Shown here in pieces: positions 27,213 to 35,009 of a stretch of DNA of 64,000 nucleotides. The position numbers and the translations under genes were made by a program. The stretch's first letter is position 1, and every line of letters begins with the position of its first letter. The stretch comes from JARKQH01 sp964631605 (lineage in GTDB: Bacteria > Verrucomicrobiota > Verrucomicrobiia > Limisphaerales > UBA8199), in the NCBI GenBank assembly GCA_964631605.1, contig CAZVYG010000009.1, positions 30,962 through 94,961 of the forward strand, read 5' to 3'. The notes beneath the pieces are model-generated. The model was not told where the DNA came from, made no database searches, and saw only the letters and a program-made list of their open reading frames with translations.

Positions 27213-27860
27213 TTAGACCGGGACCGGCCGGGGTGGTGCCAGAGCGGCGGTTCGGCTGGAGCCCGCCCGGCCCCGGCGCGTCGCCGCCCCGGACAAGAAC
27301 AAGTCCACAAGGCGTTCGGCGGTTCGGCGGTTCAACGCGCTGCGGGGCATCAGGAGCTGCGAGACAATCAGGAAATTGACCTGGCCATACAACGCGTAGG
27401 CCAGTTCCCGGCTGTCAAAACGCCGGTCCAAAACCCCCTCGGCCTGTCCCGCTTTCATCAGCGACTCGACAAAGTCCACGCTCCGCTGGCATTTCTCGGC
27501 CCGGCAAAGCCCTTCGGGCAATTCTCCCGGGGCGGCCAGCGTTGTGGCAAAAGCGATTCGCACCAACTCCTTCCGCGCGCGCACAAAATCAAACAGCGCG
27601 CTCAGCGCCTCGACCAGCCGCGACCGGAGGTCCTGTCCCCGCGCGGCCGCCATCCGCACCCGCTCGTGGCGCGCGTCATGCGCTTCATCCACCAGTGCCT
27701 GGTAAAGCCCCGCCTTGTCGCCGAAATAATAGTACAGCGCGGGTTTGGACACTTTGGCCGCGTCCACGATCTCCTGCACCGACGCGGCGGCATAGCCCCG
27801 GTAGGCGAAGATGCGCGCCGCTGCCTCGAGGATTTGCCGTTTTGTGTCCAAATGATTCAT
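27213..27860 (-). CDS. TetR/AcrR family transcriptional regulator
   Basis: The 215-residue protein has an N-terminal TetR helix-turn-helix: TKRQILEAAARIFAYRGYAA, then VQEIVDAAKVSKPALYYYFG. The C-terminal ligand-binding domain is alpha-helical, with a TetR_C-like segment near residues 85-190. The Arg/Pro/Ala-rich tail looks disordered. It is the first gene of the efflux operon and most likely its repressor. A palindrome, ACCTACCG-AA-CGGTAGGT, lies 17 bases ahead of its start and would give self-regulation. Confidence 0.9.
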   Translation of the reverse strand: MNHLDTKRQILEAAARIFAYRGYAAASVQEIVDAAKVSKPALYYYFGDKAGLYQALVDEAHDARHERVRMAAARGQDLRSRLVEALSALFDFVRARKELVRIAFATTLAAPGELPEGLCRAEKCQRSVDFVESLMKAGQAEGVLDRRFDSRELAYALYGQVNFLIVSQLLMPRSALNRRTAERLVDLFLSGAATRRGRAGSSRTAALAPPRPVPV

Positions 27861-27876
27861 TGCAAAAAGCGGGATA

Positions 27877-27894
27877 ACCTACCGAACGGTAGGT
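27877..27894. promoter_or_regulatory. TetR-type operator palindrome
   Basis: ACCTACCGAACGGTAGGT has 8-bp perfect inverted arms around a 2-base centre. It lies just upstream of the tetR start, between that gene and the tandem repeat. Arms of the CTACCG/CGGTAG type are common for TetR/AcrR-family binding sites, so this is the likely operator for the tetR-adaptor-RND operon. Confidence 0.7.
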
Positions 27895-27911
27895 AAAATG
27901 TCTAATGGTTT

Positions 27912-28131
27912 CTGACGGGAAACTGACGGGAAACTGACGGGAAACTGACGGGAAACTGACGGGAAANNNNNNNNNNNNNNNNNNNNNNNNNNNNNNNNNN
28001 NNNNNNNNNNNNNNNNNNNNNNNNNNNNNNNNNNNNNNNNNNNNNNNNNNNNNNNNNNNNNNNNNNTGACGGGAAACTGACGGGAAACTGACGGGAAACT
28101 GACGGGAAACTGACGGGAAACTGACGGGAAA
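27912..28131. repeat. 11-bp perfect tandem repeat interrupted by an assembly gap
   Basis: The unit is ctgacgggaaa. Five exact copies run from 27912 to 27966, then come 100 N, then six more copies from 28067 to 28131, the first lacking its first base. The real copy number is unknown because the assembler could not cross the array. The array sits just upstream of the TetR operator. Eleven bases is close to one helical turn, so identical sites would face the same side of the DNA. Confidence 0.95.
27967..28066. other. Assembly gap (100 N) inside the tandem repeat
   Basis: There are exactly 100 N, the conventional symbol for a gap of unknown size. Both sides are copies of the same 11-bp unit, so the missing sequence is probably more repeat. 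The distance between the efflux operon and the genes to the right is therefore uncertain. Confidence 0.97.
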
Positions 28132-28306
28132 CGCGCGCCGGGCGCCGTCTTCCCGCATTTTCAGGACATTGACTACGCGCGGGTTTATCAACGGAAGGCT
28201 TATTGCCAGCGCCGAGGTTGCAGGGAAAGGGCCTACCCGCGGCGCAGAACACGCGCAAAAGGCGGTGACAATTCGCTCGGAGCAGCCTAAGATGATTGGA
28301 GTGCGG

Positions 28307-28513
28307 ATGAGACGAAGTGAACCCGGGTCACGGAAGGCGCACGCGCAACGGTGGGCGCGCCGGCTTTCCGCGCGGGTTGAACAGGTTCTCGCCGCCCACC
28401 CGGAAGCTGATCCCGACAATGTCCGCCACACGCTTGTTTTGTTGGAGATGGCGCCATTGGAACGCCTGCAAAGGAGCCTGATCCGTGGCCGCGCTGCCCT
28501 TCGCCGAAAGTGA
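28307..28513 (+). CDS. Small antitoxin-like protein
   Basis: The 68-residue basic, helical protein contains the segment HPEADPDNVRHTLVLLEMAP, then LERLQRSLIRGRA. It resembles small proteins encoded just ahead of nucleotidyltransferase genes in putative toxin-antitoxin pairs (pattern HTLxLLxxxPxERLxxxLxRG). The ATG at 28307 has GGAG 7 bases upstream, which decides the start over the ATG at 28292. Its end overlaps by 29 bases the start of the decayed nucleotidyltransferase frame, the normal arrangement for such pairs. The assignment is from recalled family patterns, not a search. Confidence 0.45.
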   Translation: MRRSEPGSRKAHAQRWARRLSARVEQVLAAHPEADPDNVRHTLVLLEMAPLERLQRSLIRGRAALRRK

Positions 28514-28761
28514 AATCCGGCTGTTGACCGCCCTGTTGTGAAGTGAGGCATTGTCGAAATGTGCCTCTGGGCCCTTACAAGCTCAAGGTTCTGCCGCTGG
28601 AGCGAGTGCTCGCCAGCAAAATGGCGGCGAATCGCGCCAAAGATCAACTCACAATTCCCGTGCTGCGAGACGCGCTAGCAACCCTCGGGGCGGCCGGCGC
28701 CCGACTCAGGAAGCCAAAGGCGCAGCGACAACCTTTCGCAAAAACGCGTCGGGCGCGCTAA
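28485..28761 (+). pseudogene. Nucleotidyltransferase remnant with internal deletion and frame change
   Basis: From the GTG at 28485 one frame reads ALPFAESEIRLLTALL and stops at 28539-28541. In another frame, from about 28543, LGPYKLKVLPLERVLASKMA, then ANRAKDQLTIPVLRDALATL, follows to 28761. The first piece resembles the start of small nucleotidyltransferase-like proteins. The second resembles their C-terminus (L-P-L-E-R-x-x-x-S-K-x-A-A-N-R-x-K-D). The catalytic middle (Gly-Gly-x-A and Asp-x-Asp) is missing, so the gene has lost its core by deletion. With the antitoxin-like gene it looks like a dead toxin-antitoxin type pair. Confidence 0.45.
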
Positions 28762-28802
28762 AGGCGCAGGCGGGGGCGGCGCTGAATGCGCCCCCCGCGG
28801 TG

Positions 28803-30587
28803 CTACATCTGTTCGAGGGTTTCGATGCCCAGGACCGCCAGGCCCTGCCGGAGGACGCGGGCGGTGAGGTCACAGAGCAGGAGGCGGGCTTCGCGCCGGC
28901 CCGGCTCGGCGTTGAGCACGGGACAGTTCTCGTAGAAGGCGGTAAACCGCCCGGCCAGTTCGTAAAGATAATTACAGAGGAAATTGGGGCGGTACTCCTC
29001 ACCCACGGCCTCCAGCACCAAACCGAAGTTCAGCAGGTGCCTGGCCAGGGCCGCCTCCTGCGGCGCCGTCAACTGCAAGGCGGCGGGCGGCGCCCCGAGG
29101 GCGGCCTGGTCCACCGACCCTTTGCGGAAGATGCTGCGGATGCGGGTGTAGGCGTATTGGAGGTAAGGGGCGGTGTTGCCGGTCAGGGCCAGCATTCGGT
29201 CCCAGCTAAACACGTAGTCGCTCTGACGATTGGGCAGCAGGTCGGCGTACTTGACCGCGCCAATGCCCACCACGCGCGCGATGTCGCGCCGGACTGATTC
29301 GGGGAGCTCGGGACTCTTGGCCGTCACCACCTGCAGCGCCCGCTCCTCGGCCTCGTCGAGCAGTTCGGCCAGCCGGACGTTCTCGCCGGAGCGGGTCTTG
29401 AAGGGTTTGCCGTCATCGCCGAGGATGGAGCCGAACCAGACGTGGGCGAGTTTGACCGGGGCCTCGGGATGCCAGCGCCGGAAGGTGGCGAACAACTGGC
29501 GGAAGTGCAACTGTTGCCGGCCGTCGGTGACGTAAATGATTTCGTCGGCCCGCCAGTTTTCGAGCCGGTGCGCCAGGGTGGCCAGGTCGGTGGTGGCGTA
29601 GTTGAAGCCGCCATCCTGCTTTTGAATGATGAACGGGTTGGCGACCCACTCGCCGTCGCGATGAATGAGAAAGGGATCGTCGTTGGGCTGGAGCGAGCCG
29701 TCCGAGAGGACGGCCTTGGCGCCGCGGCTTTCCACGGCGATGCCGCGCCGCATCAGCTCGTCCACAACCGCTTGGAGCCGGTCGTGATAGTAACTCTCGC
29801 CCAGGGTGTAATCGAACTGGACGCCCAGCCGCCGGTAAATCGTCTCGAACTGGGATTCCGACAGGCGGATCATTTCGCGCCAGATGGCGCGGTTCTCGGG
29901 GTCGCCGCTCTGCAGCTTGACCAGCTCCGCCCGCGCACGGTCCAGGGTGGCCGCGTCGAAACCGGGTTTTTCGGGGTCACAGCGTCCGCTGATGAGTTTG
30001 TAAATGCGCTCCATTTCGGCGAGCGGGTCCGCCTGGAGCGCGGCGCGGTCGAGGCTGGTTTTCCAGCCGACGATCAGCATGCCGAACTGGGTGCCCCAGT
30101 CGCCGATGTGGTTGTCGGTGATGACGCGGTGGCCCAGCAAGCGGAGGGCGCGCGCGAGCGAATCGCCCAGGATGGTCGAGCGGATGTGGCCCACGTGCAT
30201 CGGCTTGGCCACATTGGGCGAACTAAAGTCTATGACGATGGTGCGCGGCCTAGAGGTTGTCTCAAAAAAAAGGTGCTCCCCGGCCGCTGCCGCCTGCAAG
30301 GTCCGGGCCAGCGCCTCGGGCTTGAGCCGGAAATTCAGGAAACCGGCGCCGGCAATTTCCACCGGCTCGCACCATTCCCCCACGTCGAGGCGGGCGACGA
30401 CGTCCGCCGCGAGCTGACGGGGGTTGAGCTTGCGGCTTCGAGCCAACGCCATAAGGGCGTTGGACTGGTAATCGCCGAATTTCGGGTCGGGACAAGGCCG
30501 CACCAGGACACTGGCGGTGTCCGCTTCCGGCAGGACGGCTTTGAGGGTCGCCTGCAACCGTTGCTCAATGAGTTTGTGAGGTAACAC
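28803..30587 (-). CDS. argS: Arginine--tRNA ligase
   Basis: This is the class I cytoplasmic enzyme that charges tRNA-Arg, 594 residues. The N-terminal Add1 domain contains FGDYQSNALMALA. The HIGH-type signature is FSSPNVAKPMHVGHIRST. DNHIGDWGTQFGMLI and the YVTDGRQQLHF segment follow, and the C-terminal DALR anticodon-binding helices run from about residue 470 to LAVLGIETLEQM. It lies alone, with a PTS EIIA gene 96 bases upstream on the same strand. Confidence 0.95.
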   Translation of the reverse strand: MLPHKLIEQRLQATLKAVLPEADTASVLVRPCPDPKFGDYQSNALMALARSRKLNPRQLAADVVARLDVGEWCEPVEIAGAGFLNFRLKPEALARTLQAAAAGEHLFFETTSRPRTIVIDFSSPNVAKPMHVGHIRSTILGDSLARALRLLGHRVITDNHIGDWGTQFGMLIVGWKTSLDRAALQADPLAEMERIYKLISGRCDPEKPGFDAATLDRARAELVKLQSGDPENRAIWREMIRLSESQFETIYRRLGVQFDYTLGESYYHDRLQAVVDELMRRGIAVESRGAKAVLSDGSLQPNDDPFLIHRDGEWVANPFIIQKQDGGFNYATTDLATLAHRLENWRADEIIYVTDGRQQLHFRQLFATFRRWHPEAPVKLAHVWFGSILGDDGKPFKTRSGENVRLAELLDEAEERALQVVTAKSPELPESVRRDIARVVGIGAVKYADLLPNRQSDYVFSWDRMLALTGNTAPYLQYAYTRIRSIFRKGSVDQAALGAPPAALQLTAPQEAALARHLLNFGLVLEAVGEEYRPNFLCNYLYELAGRFTAFYENCPVLNAEPGRREARLLLCDLTARVLRQGLAVLGIETLEQM

Positions 30588-30683
30588 GATTTAAATCAGA
30601 AAGAAAACTGGGCGTTAATCGGCGCCGCGCGGGGCTCTCCGGCCCCACCGAGCCGGCACGCGGGGGCGTGAGTCTGCCGCGGC

Positions 30684-31148
30684 TTATTTGGCGGTGCTGT
30701 CGCGGATGATGCTCAGCATGGCGTCGGCATCGGGGGCCTGCTCGAGCGCTTGTCGAAATTCGGCCCGGTGCAGGAGCTTGGCGATGTTGGCCAGGGTGTG
30801 CAGGTGCTTTTGGAACTGGCCCTGCGGCACCAGGAACAGCATCACGAGCTTGACCGGCTGGTTATCCAGCGCATCAAAATTCACTCCGTTGCGCGAGCGG
30901 CCCAGCGATCCCACCACCTCGTTAATCAAATCCGTCGAGGCATGGGGAATCCCGACCCCGAACCCGATCCCGGTGCTCATCGAGCTTTCCCGTTTTTTAA
31001 CCACCGCGGCAATCGCCTCGCGATGCTCGGGCCGGATTTTGCCGGCGGCAACCAGGTTCTCGATCAGTTCATCAATCGCTTCCCAACGGTTGGCCGCCCG
31101 CAATTCCGGGAGGATTTGCTCTCTGCTTAGAATATCGCCTAAATCCAT
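30684..31148 (-). CDS. PTS EIIA type 2 domain protein (PtsN-like)
   Basis: The 154-residue single-domain EIIA of the fructose/mannitol (PtsN) class carries the phospho-acceptor His69 in FGVGIPHAST. No EIIB, EIIC, HPr or EI gene is near. The protein may be a regulatory phosphocarrier like EIIANtr rather than part of a sugar permease; that is inference. The start at 31148 (MDLGDILSREQILPEL) matches the family's usual beginning. An upstream ATG at 31175 is also possible. The 5' side lies close to the second assembly gap. Confidence 0.85.
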   Translation of the reverse strand: MDLGDILSREQILPELRAANRWEAIDELIENLVAAGKIRPEHREAIAAVVKKRESSMSTGIGFGVGIPHASTDLINEVVGSLGRSRNGVNFDALDNQPVKLVMLFLVPQGQFQKHLHTLANIAKLLHRAEFRQALEQAPDADAMLSIIRDSTAK

Positions 31149-31237
31149 AGGACCGCTTTCAATCCGTTCTGCCATTTCGCCTGAACGGCCCCCCGTTTTC
31201 AAGTCCTATTTAGCTTCGTGTTTAGCCTCCCTTGACC

Positions 31238-31365
31238 GGAAGCCGAAGAGGNNNNNNNNNNNNNNNNNNNNNNNNNNNNNNNNNNNNNNNNNNNNNNNNN
31301 NNNNNNNNNNNNNNNNNNNNNNNNNNNNNNNNNNNNNNNNNNNNNNNNNNNGGAAGCCGAAGAGG
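31238..31365. other. Assembly gap (100 N at 31252-31351) with identical 14-bp flanks
   Basis: The 100-N gap is bordered on the left by ggaagccgaagagg (31238-31251) and on the right by the same 14 bases (31352-31365). Identical ends suggest either that two contigs actually overlap and the gap is artificial, or that a short tandem repeat was not resolved. Gene order across this point should be treated with caution. Confidence 0.95.
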
Positions 31366-31400
31366 TTGCGATTTGCTGCCGGTGGGCGCATGCTCGCGTC

Positions 31401-33530
31401 ATGCGCTTCAGATTTTGTTCGTGCACGAGGGTTCTGTTCGCCGGCCTCCTTGCCGCCGCTCGCGTGGGGGCGGCCGACTTCCACGTGGCAACGAATGGCA
31501 GCGATGCCAACCCTGGCACCCGCAGCCAGCCCTTTGCCAGTCTTGAACGCGCGCGGGAGGCGGCGCGCCAGCTTCGGCGGGAGGGCAAACCACCCGCCGG
31601 GGGCGTCACCATCTGGCTGCGCGGAGGAGATTACTTCCGCACCAACGCGCTGGAACTCGGCGCGGCAGATTCGGGCACCGCCGAGGCGCCGGTGGTTTGG
31701 CGTTCGAGCGAGGGTGAAACCGCCCGCCTTTTGGGTGGCCGGAGGTTGACGGGCTGGGGACCGGTGAAAAACCCGGCGGTGCGGCAGCGGCTGGATGCGG
31801 CCGCGCGGGATGCCGTCCGGCAGGTGGATTTGACCGCGCTTGGGATCACCGACTTCGGCGTCACGAAGTCGCGCGGATTCGGCCGCCCCACCACACCCGC
31901 CCACTGCGAGCTGTTCTTCGGCGGCCAACCGATGACGCTCGCGCGCTGGCCCAACGAGGGCGCCTGGGAAAAGATAGATGGTTTTCCCGAATCCGCGGCG
32001 GCGGGGGACGACCATGGCGGCAAGATTGGCAAGCTCGAAGAGGGTTTTCGGTATGCGGGCGACCGCCCGCGCCGGTGGCAGGACACCGCGAATCTCTGGG
32101 TCCACGGGTATTGGGCGTGGGACTGGGCCAACTCCTACGAGCAGGTGGCGGCGATTGATCTCGAGGGTCGCCTGGTGAAGACCCAGCCGCCCTACGGTCT
32201 TTATGGATTCCGCAAGGGCCAGCGGTTCTATTTTCTGAACGTGCTCGAGGAGCTGGACCAGCCGGGCGAATGGTTCCTGGACGCGGCGGCAGGTGTCCTC
32301 TACTTCTGGCCGCCGGAGCCGCTGGATGCCTCTGAGGGAAAGGAAACGGTTCTCTCGCTCCTGACGGAGCCCCTGGTGCGGCTCAAGGGCGCGGCCCACT
32401 GCACCCTCGAGGGCCTCACTTTCGAGGCCAGCCGCGGCAGCGCGGTGCAAATCCGCGGCGGCGCCAGCAACCGCGTGGCCGGCTGCGCCATCCGGAACCT
32501 TGGCAACTGGGGTGTCCGGATCGAGGGCGGCCTCGGGCACGGGGTGTTGAGCTGTGACGTTGTGGACACGGGGGACGGCGGCGTGTCGCTCGAGGGTGGG
32601 GACCGGCAGACGCTCACGCCGGGCGGCCACTGCGTCGAAAACTGCCGGTTCGCGCGGCAGGGGCGTTGGTCGAAGTGTTACGTGCCGGCGGTGCTGATGG
32701 AAGGCGTGGGCCACCGCGCCGCTCACAATCTGATCCACGATCATCCGCATTGCGCGATCCTGTTCAGCGGCAACGAGCACCTGCTCGAGTTCAACGAGAT
32801 TCATCACATCGCGCTCGAGACCGGGGATGTGGGCGCGATTTACACCGGGCGCGATTACACCTACCGCGGCAACCGCATCCGCCACAACTTCATTCACCAC
32901 ACCGGGGGTGTGGGCATGGGCTCGATGGGGGTTTACATGGATGACTGCGTCAGCGGCGCCGAGATCTACGGCAACGTCTTTTACAAGGTCCAGCGCGCGG
33001 TTTTCCTGGGTGGCGGCCGGGATCACCGGGTCATCAACAATATCTTCGTCGAGTGCAATCATGCGGTGGAACTGGACGGGCGCGGCCTGGACGGCGCCCC
33101 CGTCTGGCGCAATATGGTGGACAAGACCCTGCGCCAGCGGCTAACCCGCGTTCCCCTGGCGCTGTATCGCGAGCGCTATCCCGCCCTCACGGCGCTCGAC
33201 GAATTCTATGGACCGCCCGGCGGCACTCCCCTCGAAGGCGCCGCCTTCAAGGGCGTGCCCCCGGGTGGAAACGTGGTTGCGCGGAATGTCTGTTACGGCA
33301 AATGGCTCAAAGTCTATTGGCACGCCAAACCCGAAATGTTGCATCTTGAAAACAACCTGACCAACGCGCTGTCCGCTTTTGTCGTTGCCGCGGACGGCCA
33401 GAAGGCCGGGGCTTTCGCGCTCGAACCCGATTCTCCCGCCTGGCAAATGGGTTTCCAGCGCATCCCGTTGGATTCAATCGGGCTCCAGCCCGACAGGCTG
33501 CGCGGCGCATCCGGAAAAATCGGAAGATAA
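31401..33530 (+). CDS. Secreted right-handed beta-helix protein, GH141-like
   Basis: The 709-residue protein has a signal peptide ending near residue 24. It then opens with FHVATNGSDANPGTRSQPFA, the standard start of secreted parallel beta-helix carbohydrate enzymes, and LERAREAARQL. Beta-helix repeats rich in N-x-I/F and H-N-x-I-H-D/H (GHRAAHNLIHDHPHCAI, RHNFIHHTGGVGMGSMGVYM) fill residues 330-560. The layout resembles GH141 proteins, which act on alpha-L-fucosyl or xylan linkages, but the catalytic residues were not identified. It is convergent with the GntR-LacI regulator. Confidence 0.8.
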   Translation: MRFRFCSCTRVLFAGLLAAARVGAADFHVATNGSDANPGTRSQPFASLERAREAARQLRREGKPPAGGVTIWLRGGDYFRTNALELGAADSGTAEAPVVWRSSEGETARLLGGRRLTGWGPVKNPAVRQRLDAAARDAVRQVDLTALGITDFGVTKSRGFGRPTTPAHCELFFGGQPMTLARWPNEGAWEKIDGFPESAAAGDDHGGKIGKLEEGFRYAGDRPRRWQDTANLWVHGYWAWDWANSYEQVAAIDLEGRLVKTQPPYGLYGFRKGQRFYFLNVLEELDQPGEWFLDAAAGVLYFWPPEPLDASEGKETVLSLLTEPLVRLKGAAHCTLEGLTFEASRGSAVQIRGGASNRVAGCAIRNLGNWGVRIEGGLGHGVLSCDVVDTGDGGVSLEGGDRQTLTPGGHCVENCRFARQGRWSKCYVPAVLMEGVGHRAAHNLIHDHPHCAILFSGNEHLLEFNEIHHIALETGDVGAIYTGRDYTYRGNRIRHNFIHHTGGVGMGSMGVYMDDCVSGAEIYGNVFYKVQRAVFLGGGRDHRVINNIFVECNHAVELDGRGLDGAPVWRNMVDKTLRQRLTRVPLALYRERYPALTALDEFYGPPGGTPLEGAAFKGVPPGGNVVARNVCYGKWLKVYWHAKPEMLHLENNLTNALSAFVVAADGQKAGAFALEPDSPAWQMGFQRIPLDSIGLQPDRLRGASGKIGR

Positions 33531-33601
33531 CTGCCGCGACCGGGGCATTCTGGAAACGGGCGATTCTGCGAAGTTGCTCGACGAAACCCGCTCGGCTTGC
33601 T

Positions 33602-34705
33602 TCAGGGGCGGGCGGGAGGCGCCGGCGCCGGCCCGAGTGTTTCGCCCTCGGTGAATTTGGGCATGATCTGCCGCTGGTCGGGGCTGACCTTGCCGTTGTT
33701 CACCATGTCCAGCACCGTGGCGGAAATCGCCCGGCCCATCGTCTCGGGGCTCACGACATAGCGGGCCACGCTGGGCACCATTCTCTCGAGGAATGAATCA
33801 TGGTCGCGCGAAATCAGCGCCACATCCTCCGGGATGCGGAGGCCGCACCGCATGAGATGCCCCATGACCGTCAGCACGTTCATGGAGCGGGACACCAGGA
33901 GGGCGGTCGGGGGTGAGGGACGACGAAACAAGCTGTTCAAGCGGGCGCACAGGTTCGCGACACTGCCGTCATGGCGGACGACGCTGGCCTGGACGTTGCG
34001 CCGGCGGGTCTGGGCTATTCCTTCCTCGAACCCTTGTTCGCTCTCGAGGTCGCCCGCCGCGCCGGAATCCGGATTCAGCAGCGTAATCCGCTCGTGGCCG
34101 CGCGAGAGGAGCACGCCGACCGCGTGCCGGCAGATGGCGCGATAGGCCTTGTCCACAAAGGGCAGGTCCACGCCCGGATGGCGCGAACCGACAATCACGC
34201 AGGGAAGCTGACGGCGGGAGAACCAAAGCTGCATTTCCCGCGTCGAGTTGGCGAGCACCCATCCGGCCGGCCGCAACTGCTCCTGAAGTACCCCCAGGCT
34301 TTTGGCCAGCCCCAGCCCGTAGTAGGCCCGGTTGGTGTGCAGCTCGAGGTGGTACCCCGTCTCCTCCAGGACCAGCCGCAATTCGTTGGTCCAAAAAGCG
34401 TCAAACGGCGGCAGAAACTGCAGTGGCACCCGCACCAGCAGCACCACCCGCGTCCGCGCCGGCGATTCCCCCGCGTCCGCGCCGGCCGGCGGAATCTCGC
34501 GCCGTCTGCCCTGGGCCGACCGCACCAAGCCTTCCTGCTCGAGCCGCTGCAAGGCCCGTCGCAGCGTCATGCGCGCAATGCGGTACTCGGCGCAAAGCTC
34601 GTGCTCCGAGGGCAGCCACCGGCTCCATTCCCCCGACCGGATGCGGTCGCGCAGGATGGCCGTGGTTTGCGCGACCAGCGTCAGTCTCTGGGGCAATCGC
34701 TGCAT
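33602..34705 (-). CDS. GntR-type regulator with LacI-like effector domain
   Basis: The N-terminal winged helix is GntR-like: AILRDRIRSGEWSRWLPSEH, then ARMTLRRALQRLEQEGLVR. From about residue 85 the protein resembles a LacI/periplasmic-binding effector domain: VILLSRG-type segments such as HAVGVLLSRGHERITLLNPD, PPTALLVSRSMNVLTVMGHL and VALISRDHD. This hybrid architecture is common in Verrucomicrobiota and Lentisphaerae and usually controls carbohydrate genes. The likely effector is a sugar and the likely targets neighbouring glycosidase genes; neither is shown. The start is ATG 34705; a TTG at 34741 is an alternative. Confidence 0.85.
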   Translation of the reverse strand: MQRLPQRLTLVAQTTAILRDRIRSGEWSRWLPSEHELCAEYRIARMTLRRALQRLEQEGLVRSAQGRRREIPPAGADAGESPARTRVVLLVRVPLQFLPPFDAFWTNELRLVLEETGYHLELHTNRAYYGLGLAKSLGVLQEQLRPAGWVLANSTREMQLWFSRRQLPCVIVGSRHPGVDLPFVDKAYRAICRHAVGVLLSRGHERITLLNPDSGAAGDLESEQGFEEGIAQTRRRNVQASVVRHDGSVANLCARLNSLFRRPSPPTALLVSRSMNVLTVMGHLMRCGLRIPEDVALISRDHDSFLERMVPSVARYVVSPETMGRAISATVLDMVNNGKVSPDQRQIMPKFTEGETLGPAPAPPARP

Positions 34706-34743
34706 GGTTTGGCCTTCGGTGGCCGTGATTGACTTGTCCAATC

Positions 34744-34749
34744 CTTATA
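34744..34749 (-). promoter_or_regulatory. Candidate -10 box of the GntR-LacI regulator
   Basis: On the minus strand TATAAG lies about 39 bases ahead of the ATG at 34705, with TTGCC about 16 bases further upstream. An imperfect inverted repeat, GATTG-N7-CAATC (34728-34744), overlaps the start of transcription and could be the regulator's own operator. The rest of 34750-35009 has no recognisable gene; one plus-strand frame there (KVWRARYQTPERRNVAIGHA) may be a decayed coding remnant. Confidence 0.3.
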
Positions 34750-35009
34750 CATTTGCCCTGCCCGAGGCAAGCCCCGCCTGGCCGACCGGACAGCGGGAGA
34801 GATTCGCAAGGTTTGGCGCGCCCGGTATCAGACCCCCGAGCGCCGCAATGTCGCCATCGGCCACGCCCTGACGGCCCTGGGCGAATTGCCGCCTCTGCTG
34901 CGCGACGCCGCCCCGCGATCGGGTTCGCCCGCACGCAACCCGGCAACTCGCGCCCCGCCCCGCGCCGCAAAGCGGAAAGATTCCCCAAGCCGGCCGGGCG
35001 GGGTTGATT

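Noticed and set aside
27912..28131. CRISPR array
   Set aside because: The 11-bp units are contiguous with no spacers, and no cas gene is present.
27685..28647. Minus-strand frame running through the 11-bp repeat and the N gap
   Set aside because: It stays open only because the repeat lacks stops and the N are translated as X. The Phe-Pro-Val-Ser text is just the repeat unit.
31206..33062. Minus-strand frame crossing the second gap and the beta-helix gene
   Set aside because: It is opposite a signal-peptide-bearing gene, includes the N gap and shows no domain.
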